Part shown: positions 34,961 through 43,271 of the stretch, piece by piece
Layout of the letters: each line of letters opens with the position of its first letter
Position numbering within the stretch: the first letter of the stretch is position 1
Assembly: GCA_036557785.1 (NCBI GenBank)
Contig: DATBGZ010000037.1
Location: forward strand, 1 to 64,000
Direction of reading: 5' to 3'
Length of the DNA: 64,000 bases
Origin: DATBGZ01 sp036557785
GTDB taxonomy: Bacteria > Actinomycetota > Actinomycetes > Mycobacteriales > Micromonosporaceae
The notes under the pieces: generated by a model
The model's input: the letters and a program-made list of their open reading frames with translations, nothing else
Databases searched by the model: none
What the model was told of the DNA's origin: nothing
Position numbers and translations under genes: made by a program

Positions 34961-35821
34961 GTGGACGATCGACGAACCGATGCGGCCGGTTGGGATGGCG
35001 ACGGCGGACTCTTCGGCCCCGGCAGCGTGACCTGGCGGGTGCACGCTGAGCCCATCCTCTGGCTCGCCGGCTACCGAGCCCTGCTCCTGCAGGCCCTGCA
35101 TCCGCGCGCGCTGGCCGGGGTGCTGCAGAACTCGAAGTTCCGTGATGACCCGTGGGGCCGGCTCATCCGGACCGGCCGCTTCTACGGTGAGGTGGTCTTC
35201 GGCGATACCCCCACCGCCACCAGGGCCGGCCGGCGGGTGCGGGCCATCCACGCGCGGATGGGCGGGATCGACCCCGACACCGACGAGCTGTTCCGGGTCG
35301 ACGACGCGGACCTGCTGCTCTGGATCCACGTCACCGCCACCGAGTCGTTCTGCTCGATCGCGCAGCGGGCCGGCTTGAGCCTCACCGACGCCGAGGTGGA
35401 CCGGTACTACCACGAGCAGCGGGAGGTGGCGGTGCTGGTCGGACTGGACCGTGACCAGGTGCCGGCCGACGCCGCGGGCATCGAGGAGTACTACCGGTCA
35501 GTACGGCCGGCGCTGCGGGCCACCGCCGACGCTCGTGCCACCGCTCGATTCCTCACCCTGCCCAGCTTCCCCTGGGGGCTCGGGTGGACCCCGGTGCGCC
35601 CGTTGTGGATCGGTGTGTCAGCGTTCGCGTTCAGCCTGCTGCCGCCGTGGGCCCGGCGCCTGTACGGGCTGCCGGGTCTGCCGACGACGGATCTCGCCGC
35701 GACGCTGGGCAGCCGGACCGTACGGTCGCTCATTCGGGTGACGCTGCCCAGCCGGGCCCTGCAGGGTCCGCTCTACCGGGCGGCCATGGACCGGGCGGCA
35801 CTGGCCTCAACGCTGGACTGA
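34961..35821 (+). CDS. oxygenase MpaB-family protein (DUF2236)
   Basis: 286 residues. MpaB/latex-clearing-like fold with WRVHAEPILWLAGYRALLLQALHP (first conserved helix, histidines), DPWGRLIRTGRFYGEVVFGD and LLLWIHVTATESFC. Related proteins are heme-dependent oxygenases; many are annotated only as DUF2236. GTG 34961 begins after the promoter region shared with the divergent DUF2231 gene. Confidence 0.8.
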   Translation: MDDRRTDAAGWDGDGGLFGPGSVTWRVHAEPILWLAGYRALLLQALHPRALAGVLQNSKFRDDPWGRLIRTGRFYGEVVFGDTPTATRAGRRVRAIHARMGGIDPDTDELFRVDDADLLLWIHVTATESFCSIAQRAGLSLTDAEVDRYYHEQREVAVLVGLDRDQVPADAAGIEEYYRSVRPALRATADARATARFLTLPSFPWGLGWTPVRPLWIGVSAFAFSLLPPWARRLYGLPGLPTTDLAATLGSRTVRSLIRVTLPSRALQGPLYRAAMDRAALASTLD

Positions 35822-35829
35822 CGAGGCGG

Positions 35830-37257
35830 TCACCCGGCCGGCTCGGCGCCCACGGCGGGCCCCGGCCGTACGGCGTGCGCGGCCCGGGCGGAGGCGGCCT
35901 CGTGGGCGGCGGCACGGGACCGGTCCACCACCCGGAACGCCGGCGCGAGCGCGGTGATCAGCAACACCAGGATGGCCGGGATCGCGAAGGCGAGGCGCAG
36001 GTGGGGATAGTCCTCGCCGCCCGCACCGCCGATGCCCCCGACCACGCCGATGGCGGCCGACCCGATGATGACGCCGGCGTAGTTGAAGAGGTTCACCCGC
36101 GCGATCACGGCCCCGGAGCCGGCCGGGTCGAGCCCGTCGGCCGCGGAGAACGTCAGCGGCACGACCACCGACAGGCCCAACCCCATGAGCGCGAACCCAG
36201 CCACGGCCACGCCCCACGCGCCGGAGACCGCGACCACCGCGAAGCCCAGGGTGGCCACCACGGCGCCGACGACCAGCGTGCCGGTCGCCCCGCGAGCGCC
36301 GATGACCCGGTCGGCCACGATCCGGCCGACAAGTTGCAGGCTCAGGTAGGCGAAAAGCCCGGCCCGGATCAGACCCCCGGTCGTGCCCAGCGCGTCCTCC
36401 ATGAAGACCGTGCCATAACTCGTGGCCGCTGAGTCACCGATGAACATGACCATGAGCGCGATACCGACCAGGGTCACCACGCGGGCGCGGTGGCTGACCC
36501 GGTGGACCTGCGTGAGGCCGGCCGCCGCTTCGGCCGCCGGTTCCTCGGCCTCCTGGGCCTTGGAGAGCAGGCCGGGCGCGCCCGCGAGCGCGACCACGAG
36601 CCCGGCCGCGCCGGCGGCGGCCAGGGCTGCCGCGAGGGTCACCCCGTGATCGGCGAACCAGATGGCTCCCGCCGCGGCGGCGATGCCGGCGACGCTCCAC
36701 CAGGCATGGCACGAGGCGAGAATGCTGCGCCCGTACCGGCGCTGGACCGCGGTGCCCTGCATGTTCATCGACGCGTCGACGGCACCGATCAGCATGCCGA
36801 ACACGCAGACCACGACGTAGTACGCCACCACCTGATCCACCGCGCCGATCACGGCGACGAGCACCGCCTCGGTGGCGGTCGCGACCCGCAGCACCCAAGC
36901 GCTACCGATGCGGGGGGCGAGGACGCCGGCCAGCACGCTGCCGACCCCGGCGATGATCGGCAACACCGCGAGCGTCAGCGTGAGCTGCGTGTCGTCCATG
37001 TGGTACTTGTCCCGAAACGCCGGAACCTGCGCGATCACCGCCGCGAAGCTGAGTCCCTGGACGGCGAAGCCGGCCGAGGCGCTCACCCTGGCCCAGCGGT
37101 CGCGCCCGCTCGCCGGGCGTAGCTCTGAGCCCGCCGGCTCGGGAGGCCGTAGCTCTGAGTCCGCCGGCTCGGGAGGCCGTAGCTCTGAGCCCGCCGGCTC
37201 GGGAGGCCGTAGCTCTGAGCCCGCCGGCTCGGGAGGCCGAGATTCAGATGCGGGCAT
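35830..37257 (-). CDS. MFS transporter with repeat-encoded N-terminal tail
   Basis: 475 residues, about twelve membrane segments, with the loop GRSILASCHAWWSVAG after helix 5 and central charged loop SKAQEAEEPAAEAAAG. Resembles the FucP/YbjJ-like MFS group. The N-terminal 50 residues are unusual: four copies of a ten-residue unit, (E/D)SELRPPEPAG-like, encoded by a 30-bp tandem repeat. ATG 37257 starts this tail; a shorter start inside it (near ASGRDRWARVSASAG) is possible. The substrate is unknown. Confidence 0.82.
   Translation of the reverse strand: MPASESRPPEPAGSELRPPEPAGSELRPPEPADSELRPPEPAGSELRPASGRDRWARVSASAGFAVQGLSFAAVIAQVPAFRDKYHMDDTQLTLTLAVLPIIAGVGSVLAGVLAPRIGSAWVLRVATATEAVLVAVIGAVDQVVAYYVVVCVFGMLIGAVDASMNMQGTAVQRRYGRSILASCHAWWSVAGIAAAAGAIWFADHGVTLAAALAAAGAAGLVVALAGAPGLLSKAQEAEEPAAEAAAGLTQVHRVSHRARVVTLVGIALMVMFIGDSAATSYGTVFMEDALGTTGGLIRAGLFAYLSLQLVGRIVADRVIGARGATGTLVVGAVVATLGFAVVAVSGAWGVAVAGFALMGLGLSVVVPLTFSAADGLDPAGSGAVIARVNLFNYAGVIIGSAAIGVVGGIGGAGGEDYPHLRLAFAIPAILVLLITALAPAFRVVDRSRAAAHEAASARAAHAVRPGPAVGAEPAG
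37119..37238 (-). repeat. 30-bp tandem repeat, four copies
   Basis: Units at 37119-37148, 37149-37178, 37179-37208 and 37209-37238. Units 1, 3 and 4 are identical and unit 2 differs by one base (the Gly to Asp change in the peptide). Period 30 keeps the frame. It encodes the N-terminal tail of the MFS protein. Confidence 0.95.
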
Positions 37258-37339
37258 ATCGGCCTCCGGGGTGAGCCATCCTCATGTTCGGCCCGGATCC
37301 TCCTCCGGCCCAGGCGAGCGGCGCAAGCGCGCTCGGGGG

Positions 37340-38212
37340 TCAGTCCACGGGCACGGCCTCGACGCCACGGTCCAGCCCGGCCCACGATTCGTGCCCAGCA
37401 CGTGCCGCCCCTGCCGGGCAGGAACGGCGAAAGTCGCACCAGCCACAGATCGCGCCGGGGTTCGCCGGAAAAGCCGCGTCCGGGTCAGTGCCGGCTCGCA
37501 GCGACTTCTCGGCGGCCACGGCGTCCGCCGCGGTCTGCTCGGCCCGGCGGACGTGCCGGGCGATCGACTCCTCGGTGTGCTCGTGCGCGGCGAGGGTTCC
37601 CGTCGGCAGGTGGTGCAGTTCGACCCGCGAGCACGGGCGGCGGAACATGCGTCCCGCCGCGAACGCGTAGAGCGCCAGGGCGCGGGACGAGCGCGCGTCG
37701 TCGGGTCCCAGGCCGGTACGGCCGGTCTTGTAGTCGATGATCACCAACGCGCCGTCCACCTCGTCGAGGCGGTCCACCCGACCGGACAAGGCCAACGTCG
37801 GTGTCTTCGCCGCCACCGTCCGCTCGACGCCCAGCGGCTCGAATGCGGGGTCCAACCGATTGAGGTAGGTGCGCAGCCACTGCAGGGCGCGGTCGTACGC
37901 CTGCCGCTCCTGCTCCTCGTCCCGGTAGCCCTCGCGCACCCACGTCCGCCGCAGCAGTGTGTCGACCGCCTCCGGCGTGCGCCGTGCCGGGGGCAGCTCG
38001 AACCAGGCCCGCAGGGCCGTGTGGACGCTCGCGCCGAGCGAGTTGTGTGCCCAGGGCGGCCCCTTGGGCGGGGTCGGCCGGTCGACGTAGCTGAACCGGT
38101 AGCGGCGGGGACAGTCTTCAAACGCGACGAGCCGGCTCGGCGTGCAGGCGAACAGACGGGTCGGCTCAGGGAAGAGCCCGAGCTGCCCGCCAGACGCCCC
38201 GACCTCCGTCAC
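37340..38212 (-). CDS. RecB-like PD-(D/E)XK nuclease with Fe-S type cysteines
   Basis: 290 residues. Nuclease core: HTALRAWFE, then SGRVDRLDEVDGALVIIDYKTG (Asp and D-x-K catalytic residues). One cysteine near the N-terminus (FEDCPRRYRFSY) plus CGWCDFRRSC at the C-terminus form the four-cysteine AddB/Cas4-type iron-sulfur arrangement. A stand-alone exonuclease domain of this type is common next to the RhlE-type helicase and AdnAB region in actinobacteria. Not CRISPR-associated here: there is no array or other cas gene. Confidence 0.85.
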   Translation of the reverse strand: MTEVGASGGQLGLFPEPTRLFACTPSRLVAFEDCPRRYRFSYVDRPTPPKGPPWAHNSLGASVHTALRAWFELPPARRTPEAVDTLLRRTWVREGYRDEEQERQAYDRALQWLRTYLNRLDPAFEPLGVERTVAAKTPTLALSGRVDRLDEVDGALVIIDYKTGRTGLGPDDARSSRALALYAFAAGRMFRRPCSRVELHHLPTGTLAAHEHTEESIARHVRRAEQTAADAVAAEKSLRAGTDPDAAFPANPGAICGWCDFRRSCPAGAARAGHESWAGLDRGVEAVPVD

Positions 38213-38304
38213 GCTCCCGATCCTCGCACGGGCGTGCGACCACTCACCGAGGCGACACGCTCACCGGTGCCCGCAGACGCCTACGTATGTGATCATCGGG
38301 TGGG

Positions 38305-40089
38305 CTAGCTTTCCGGGGCGCCAGCGCCGGAGGCCCCGCCCGCACGGCGGCGGCGGCGTCGCGGACGAGGGCCGGTCGTCGCGGTCTCCCGGTCATCCTT
38401 ATCCACTGTGGACTGTGTCGGAGCGGACCCAGACACTGTGGACGGTGATGGCGTACCGGCATCGCCGACGACGCGACCGCCGCGGCGGCGCTGGCGTGGA
38501 CCTGCTTGCTCGGGTTGCCGGGGCGCGCGGGCAGCACCCTGACCACCGCGCCGGGGCCGGCGACCGCCGCCCAGATCCTCCTCGACCTCGGCGCCCAGCC
38601 CGGCCCGGGTGCGCTCGGCATTCGGCAGCGTGCCCGTGATGGACGCGTCGATGTCCAGGTCGGCGAACAGGTGCGGGGACGTGTGGTACGTCTCGGGCGG
38701 CTCCGGGATGTCCAGGCCGAGGGTCTTGTCGATGATCCGCCACCGGGGCATGTCCTCCCAGTCGACGAACGTCACCGCCAGGCCCGTGGCGCCGGCCCGG
38801 CCGGTCCGCCCGATGCGGTGGGTGTACGTGTCCGGGTCCTCCGGGCAGTCGTAATTGATCACGTGCGTGACACCGGAGACGTCCAGGCCGCGGGCCGCGA
38901 CGTCGGTGGCGACCAGCACGTCGACCTTGCCGGTGCGGAAGGCACGCAGGGCCCGCTCACGAGCGCCCTGGCCCAGGTCGCCGTGGACGGCCGCGACGGC
39001 GAAACCGCGGAAGTCCAGGTCCTCGGCCGCCCGGTCGGCGGCCCGCTTGGTCCGACAGAAGATCATCGTGAGGCCACGCCCGCGGGCCTGCAGGATGCGC
39101 GCGACGACCTCGAGTTTGTTCAGCGGGTGGGTGCGGTAGACGACCTGCTTGGTCAGCGCGGCGGCGGTCACGTCGTGCCGGGCGTGCACGGTCACCGGCT
39201 GGCGCAGGAACCGCCGCGCGAGGGTCACGATCGGGTCCGGCATGGTGGCCGAGAAGAGCATGGTCTGCCGGTCCTCGGGCAGCATCTTCAGGATCTTCTC
39301 GACATCGTCGAGGAAGCCGAGGTCGAGCATGCGGTCGGCCTCGTCCAGCACGAGCGCCCGGATCCGATCCAGGCGCAGCGGCGGCTGATGGCGTCCCTTC
39401 GCGGGCCTGGCCAGGTCGAGCAGGCGCCCGGGCGTGCCGACGATGATCTCGACGCCGCGCTTGAGCGCGTCCACCTGTGGCTCATAGGCGACGCCGCCAT
39501 AGACCGGCAGCACCCGCACGCCGCGGGTCGCCCCCGCCAGGGCGATGTCGCGGGCAACCTGGAGGCCGAGTTCCCGGGTCGGCAGCACCACCAGCGCCTG
39601 CGGGCAGCCATCGGCGCCCTCCGCCGGTGCTACCAGGCGATCCAGCAACGGCACGCCGAACCCCAGCGTCTTGCCGGTGCCGGTGGGAGCCTGCCCGATC
39701 AGGTCGGTACCGCGCAGCGCGAGCGGCAGCGCGTACTCCTGGATGGCGAACGCCTGGGTGATGCCGGCCGCGGCGAGTGCCGCCACGGTCTCGGGCCGGG
39801 CGCCGAGCTCGGCAAATGTCGGGGAGTCGGGCCGCACAGGCGTGCGGCGCAGCGTGCTCTCCTCGCCGGCGACGGTGGGCTCTGCGGTCGTGACCTCGAT
39901 CTCGGTCGGGTCAGGGCTCACCGACGCGCCACCTGCCTTCCGCTGGACAGTGCCCCTGCGGCTGCGGCTGGTCCGGGTCGTCGCCGTCTCGCCGGCGCTT
40001 TCCTTTGTGGTCGGTTCTGCGGTGTTCTGGGTGATGTTGTTGGGTTCTGTCGATGACGACGCTGCTTTGGGCGTCTTCGTATTCGGCAA
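38305..40089 (-). CDS. DEAD-box RNA helicase (RhlE-type)
   Basis: 594 residues. Complete DEAD set: Q-motif region FAIQEYALPL, APTGTGKT, PTREL, TPGRLL, LDEADRMLDLGF, FSATMP, TDVAARGLDV and HRIGRTGRAG. The N-terminal tail is low-complexity Thr/Ser-rich, and the C-terminal tail is strongly basic (RRPRRGGQG ... RPRRRRRRAGG) for RNA binding. TTG 40089 has GAGGGA six bases upstream; no ATG or GTG suits better. About 236 bp of non-coding DNA precede it, leaving room for a long leader. M. tuberculosis has rhlE (Rv3211) in the same neighbourhood. Confidence 0.88.
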   Translation of the reverse strand: MPNTKTPKAASSSTEPNNITQNTAEPTTKESAGETATTRTSRSRRGTVQRKAGGASVSPDPTEIEVTTAEPTVAGEESTLRRTPVRPDSPTFAELGARPETVAALAAAGITQAFAIQEYALPLALRGTDLIGQAPTGTGKTLGFGVPLLDRLVAPAEGADGCPQALVVLPTRELGLQVARDIALAGATRGVRVLPVYGGVAYEPQVDALKRGVEIIVGTPGRLLDLARPAKGRHQPPLRLDRIRALVLDEADRMLDLGFLDDVEKILKMLPEDRQTMLFSATMPDPIVTLARRFLRQPVTVHARHDVTAAALTKQVVYRTHPLNKLEVVARILQARGRGLTMIFCRTKRAADRAAEDLDFRGFAVAAVHGDLGQGARERALRAFRTGKVDVLVATDVAARGLDVSGVTHVINYDCPEDPDTYTHRIGRTGRAGATGLAVTFVDWEDMPRWRIIDKTLGLDIPEPPETYHTSPHLFADLDIDASITGTLPNAERTRAGLGAEVEEDLGGGRRPRRGGQGAARAPRQPEQAGPRQRRRGGRVVGDAGTPSPSTVSGSAPTQSTVDKDDRETATTGPRPRRRRRRAGGASGAGAPES

Positions 40090-40325
40090 CGGGTGTCCCT
40101 CATTCGGGAGCGCCCCGCTCAGGATGTCGCCGGGCGCTCGGTCTTCTCGCGGGCCGCTCGCGACCTGCCGTACTCGGGACCACTGGGGTCCTTGCGGCGG
40201 CCATCCCACTGTCGCGGGCCACGCGGCCGGGGCGCGCACACGGCTGCCCGGGCTCGCGGTCCATGCTACGGCGCCTCGCGACCACGCGAGAAGACGGGTT
40301 GACTAAGGGTGACGTCCGTCCCGTA

Positions 40326-40553
40326 CTAACTCGCGGTGAAGCCGACCCTGCGCTGCGTCGCCTCGTCGATCTCGACGTAGGCGATCTTGGCCACGGGCAC
40401 GATCACCTGGCGGCCCTTCTCGTCCATCAGGGTGAGCACGCCGTCGGGCTCGGCGAGCGCCTTCGCCACCGCGTCGGCGACCTCGGCCGGCGTCTGCGCG
40501 CTCTCCAGCGCCAGCTCCCGGTGGGCGTGCTGCACGCCGATCTTGACCTCCAC
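40326..40553 (-). CDS. DUF3107 small protein
   Basis: 75 residues, actinobacterial DUF3107: VEVKIGVQHAHRELALESAQ, DGVLTLMDEKGRQVIVP, and a final YVEIDEATQRRVGF. GTG 40553 follows GAGGAGGAGCC. It sits 43 bp downstream of the TetR-type regulator gene on the same strand, matching the Rv3208-Rv3208A pair in M. tuberculosis. The function is unknown. Confidence 0.9.
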   Translation of the reverse strand: MEVKIGVQHAHRELALESAQTPAEVADAVAKALAEPDGVLTLMDEKGRQVIVPVAKIAYVEIDEATQRRVGFTAS

Positions 40554-40596
40554 GGAAACGGCTCCTCCTCGGGTTGTCGATGTGGTCCTTCGCAGG

Positions 40597-41247
40597 CTAG
40601 CCGACCGTGGGGGCGGTGGTTGGCGCGTCCTGGAGCGGGAAGCTGGCAATCCCTCGCCACAGCAGCGCCGTGAGCAAGGTCTCCGCCTCCTGCTTGGCGA
40701 CCTTGCGACCCCCGCCCAGCCAGAACCGGGACGCGATCTCGGCGGCTCCGCACAGACCCGCGGCGAGCAGTTCGGCCGGCTCCCGGCCGATGCCGGTGTC
40801 CGCCATGATCGTCTCAGTGATCGCGTCCACGCAGCCACGCTCGACCCGGTCGAACCGCTCCCGTACGGACGGCTCGTTGCGCAGGTCCGACTCGTAGACC
40901 AGCCGGAACGCCTCGCTCTCGTGGTCGATGAAGTCGAAGTACGCGCTCGTCGCCGCCGCCACCCGGACCTTGTTGTCGGTGCTCGACGACATGGCCGCGT
41001 GCATCCGCTCCAGGATCGCGTCGCAGTGCGTGTCCAGCAGGGCCAGGTAGAGGTCGAGCTTGCCCGGAAAGTGCTGGTACAGGACCGGCTTGGAGACGCC
41101 GGCTCGCTCGGCGATATCGTCCATCGCCGCCGCGTGGTAGCCCTGCGCGACGAACACCTCCTGGGCCGCCTCGAGCAGCTGCTTACGCCGGGCCGAGCGG
41201 GGCAGTCGCGCTGGCCGTACCGCGTGCGTCCCATTCACCGACGCCAT
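40597..41247 (-). CDS. TetR/AcrR-family transcriptional regulator
   Basis: 216 residues. N-terminal helix-turn-helix: RRKQLLEAAQEVFVAQGYHA followed by MDDIAERAGVSKPVLYQHFPGKLDLYLALL. The C-terminal ligand-binding domain is of the actinobacterial Rv3208 type (FIDHESEAFRLVYESDLRNEP). ATG 41247. It probably controls itself and DUF3107; a perfect palindrome 65 bp upstream is a candidate operator. Confidence 0.88.
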   Translation of the reverse strand: MASVNGTHAVRPARLPRSARRKQLLEAAQEVFVAQGYHAAAMDDIAERAGVSKPVLYQHFPGKLDLYLALLDTHCDAILERMHAAMSSSTDNKVRVAAATSAYFDFIDHESEAFRLVYESDLRNEPSVRERFDRVERGCVDAITETIMADTGIGREPAELLAAGLCGAAEIASRFWLGGGRKVAKQEAETLLTALLWRGIASFPLQDAPTTAPTVG

Positions 41248-41311
41248 AAGGCCTCCACCCCTGCATTTCTCCGTGTACCGGCATCCCGTCCGGCCCGTCG
41301 TGGGCAACGTT

Positions 41312-41328
41312 CGACGATACATTCGTCG
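41312..41328. promoter_or_regulatory. candidate TetR operator palindrome
   Basis: CGACGA-TACAT-TCGTCG, perfect six-base arms around a five-base centre, in the divergent region between the TetR gene (start 41247) and the gene at 41396. Size and place suit a TetR dimer site. Confidence 0.5.
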
Positions 41329-41395
41329 CACCGGGGCGCAGCGATGACACCGTGCACACGGTAACCTCACTTGAGGCTACCGAGGAGCGCACGGG

Positions 41396-43231
41396 ATGGG
41401 CGAACGCAACAGCCCCGAGGCCGGGGAGACGACCCTGGCTGCGGCGACCGCAGCCATCATCGCCGCACGGTGGGCTGCGCGCAGCCACGCTCCGTACGGT
41501 GGCGAGGGCCAGGCCTCGGGCAACGGTCACGCCACCGGCAATGGCCACGGTTATGACAACGGCAACGGTTATGACCACGGCAACGGCTATGACCACGGCA
41601 ATGGCTATGACCACGGCAATGGCTACGGCAACGGCCACGGCAACGGCCACGGCTATGGCAGCGTCCAGGGCGATGGCGACGGCTACCCCGGGGCCCTGGG
41701 CAACGGTTCCGGGCCGAGCGGGGTCGGTTTCGGCGAGATCTGGACCTCGCCGACCTCAGGGCCCGCGTTCGACGCGCTCGCGCCGGTCTCCGGTCCCGCC
41801 TTCACCGGACTTCCTCCGGTATCCCCCGCGCCATCCGTCCCACCGTCGCCGGCCGGGGTTCCGGTCTCGGCCGCGCCGTATGTCTACGGCCAGGCAGCCG
41901 GCGTGGGCGCGGCCGCGGCGACCTTCTTCAGTGCCGTGCCGCCCGAGCCGGTGCCGGAGGTCTTCGATACCCAACCGGCCGGATGGGATGGGCCCAGCCA
42001 GGACATCGCACGCGACCTCGGCCTGGCGCCGGACGAGGTCCGGACCCAGGTACCGCCGGGGTTCGAGCGCCGCAACTTCGGGCCCTTCCCGGAGGCGCCG
42101 GAGCAGACGACTCCGCCCGGGGCGTGGGGCACGACCGCGGCGCCGCGCGTGGAGGAGCACCGCGGGCACGAGAGCGTGCCATCGGCGTTGCTGGGCGTGC
42201 TGCCCCCGCCGGTCCCCGTGCCTAGCCCGACCCCGGCCACGCTGGCGCCACCCGAGCCTGCGCCGTGGACCGACTCGGGCTGGGTGGACTTCCCGCGGGA
42301 TCTGGAGTCGGACCCGGTCGGGACACTTGCCGGCGCCGGTGTGCGCGTGCCGTTGCCACGACGGGTCCCACGCGTCCCCGACGACGACTACCCGCTCTTC
42401 GACGACGATCCGGAGCAGCCCGCGCCGGACCCGATCGCACAGCGTCAGGAGCTGAACCGGATCGCGGACTTCCTTCGCGACGAGGACGACGCACCCAGCT
42501 CGGGGGTCCGCCCGGACGGCGTGGACCTGGAGGCCGTGCTCGGCGCGGTCCGGCAGGTCCCGGCGGTGCGTGACGCGCAGTTGCGATGGAACGCGCAGGC
42601 GGGGCACACGCTGCGCATCGAGTTCGCCGATGGCGTCGACGAGAGCGAGGTCACCCGCTCCGTGGTGCGCCTGCTGCGCACCCGGCTCGGCCTGGCCGCG
42701 CAGCCCAGCACCGAAGAGCCCACTGTGGACAGTCCCTACCGTGGCCGGGTCTCGACGCCGCCCCGGGGCGTCAGCCGTCCCGCGCCCGTCGGCGGGCGGC
42801 CGCTGCCTCGCCCGTCCGGAAACGGCGTTGCCCGGCTGGTCGTGGAGAACGTGACCATGACCCGGATGGGTGCCGAAGCCACGGTCCAGGTGCGGCTGCG
42901 CCAGCCCGGGACCGGACTCGTCGCGATCGGTGAGGGGCGCGGTCCGGGGGTCGACGCGTACCTGTCCCGACTCGCCGCGACGGCGGCTGCGCACGCGGTC
43001 GACCAGGCACTCGCGGCCGCCGGCACGCCGCGCGGCAAGGTCTTCATCGAGCACGTCTCCGTGGTGCCGTTCGGCGTCGTCGAGGTCGCGGTCGTCGTGC
43101 TGCTGCTGTCCTACGACGGCGTCACTGAGCAGATGTCCGGCTCGGCGATCGTCGGCGAGGACCCGCACCTGTCGGTCGTCCGGGCCACCGTGGCCGCCCT
43201 CAACCGGCGGCTGGAGTCGCTGCTGCAGTAG
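41396..43231 (+). CDS. large actinobacterial protein with Gly/Asn/Tyr repeat and C-terminal conserved domain
   Basis: 611 residues. After a helical start (TTLAAATAAIIAARWAAR) comes a repeat region (about residues 45-95) built of GNGYDH units. A Pro/Ala-rich linker (100-350) and a conserved alpha/beta C-terminal domain (about 470-611) follow; the latter contains RLVVENVTMTRMGAEATVQV and HVSVVPFGVVEVAVVVLLLS. No signal peptide or membrane helix is clear. The C-terminal domain recurs in actinobacterial proteins of unknown function. It precedes an alpha/beta hydrolase gene. Confidence 0.65.
   Translation: MGERNSPEAGETTLAAATAAIIAARWAARSHAPYGGEGQASGNGHATGNGHGYDNGNGYDHGNGYDHGNGYDHGNGYGNGHGNGHGYGSVQGDGDGYPGALGNGSGPSGVGFGEIWTSPTSGPAFDALAPVSGPAFTGLPPVSPAPSVPPSPAGVPVSAAPYVYGQAAGVGAAAATFFSAVPPEPVPEVFDTQPAGWDGPSQDIARDLGLAPDEVRTQVPPGFERRNFGPFPEAPEQTTPPGAWGTTAAPRVEEHRGHESVPSALLGVLPPPVPVPSPTPATLAPPEPAPWTDSGWVDFPRDLESDPVGTLAGAGVRVPLPRRVPRVPDDDYPLFDDDPEQPAPDPIAQRQELNRIADFLRDEDDAPSSGVRPDGVDLEAVLGAVRQVPAVRDAQLRWNAQAGHTLRIEFADGVDESEVTRSVVRLLRTRLGLAAQPSTEEPTVDSPYRGRVSTPPRGVSRPAPVGGRPLPRPSGNGVARLVVENVTMTRMGAEATVQVRLRQPGTGLVAIGEGRGPGVDAYLSRLAATAAAHAVDQALAAAGTPRGKVFIEHVSVVPFGVVEVAVVVLLLSYDGVTEQMSGSAIVGEDPHLSVVRATVAALNRRLESLLQ
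41561..41614 (+). repeat. 18-bp tandem repeat encoding GNGYDH
   Basis: Three units (41561-41578, 41579-41596, 41597-41614) with only C/T third-position differences, flanked by degenerate GGCAAYGG units from about 41520 to 41660. Period 18 keeps the frame. Confidence 0.9.
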
Positions 43232-43271
43232 CGGTACCGGCCGGCCACCTGCGGGCCGGGTGCAGAATGGC

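Noticed and set aside
37119..37238. 30-bp repeats as a CRISPR array
   Set aside because: Units abut without spacers and lie in frame within a transporter gene; no cas genes are present. The nearby RecB-like nuclease is Cas4-like only in its fold.
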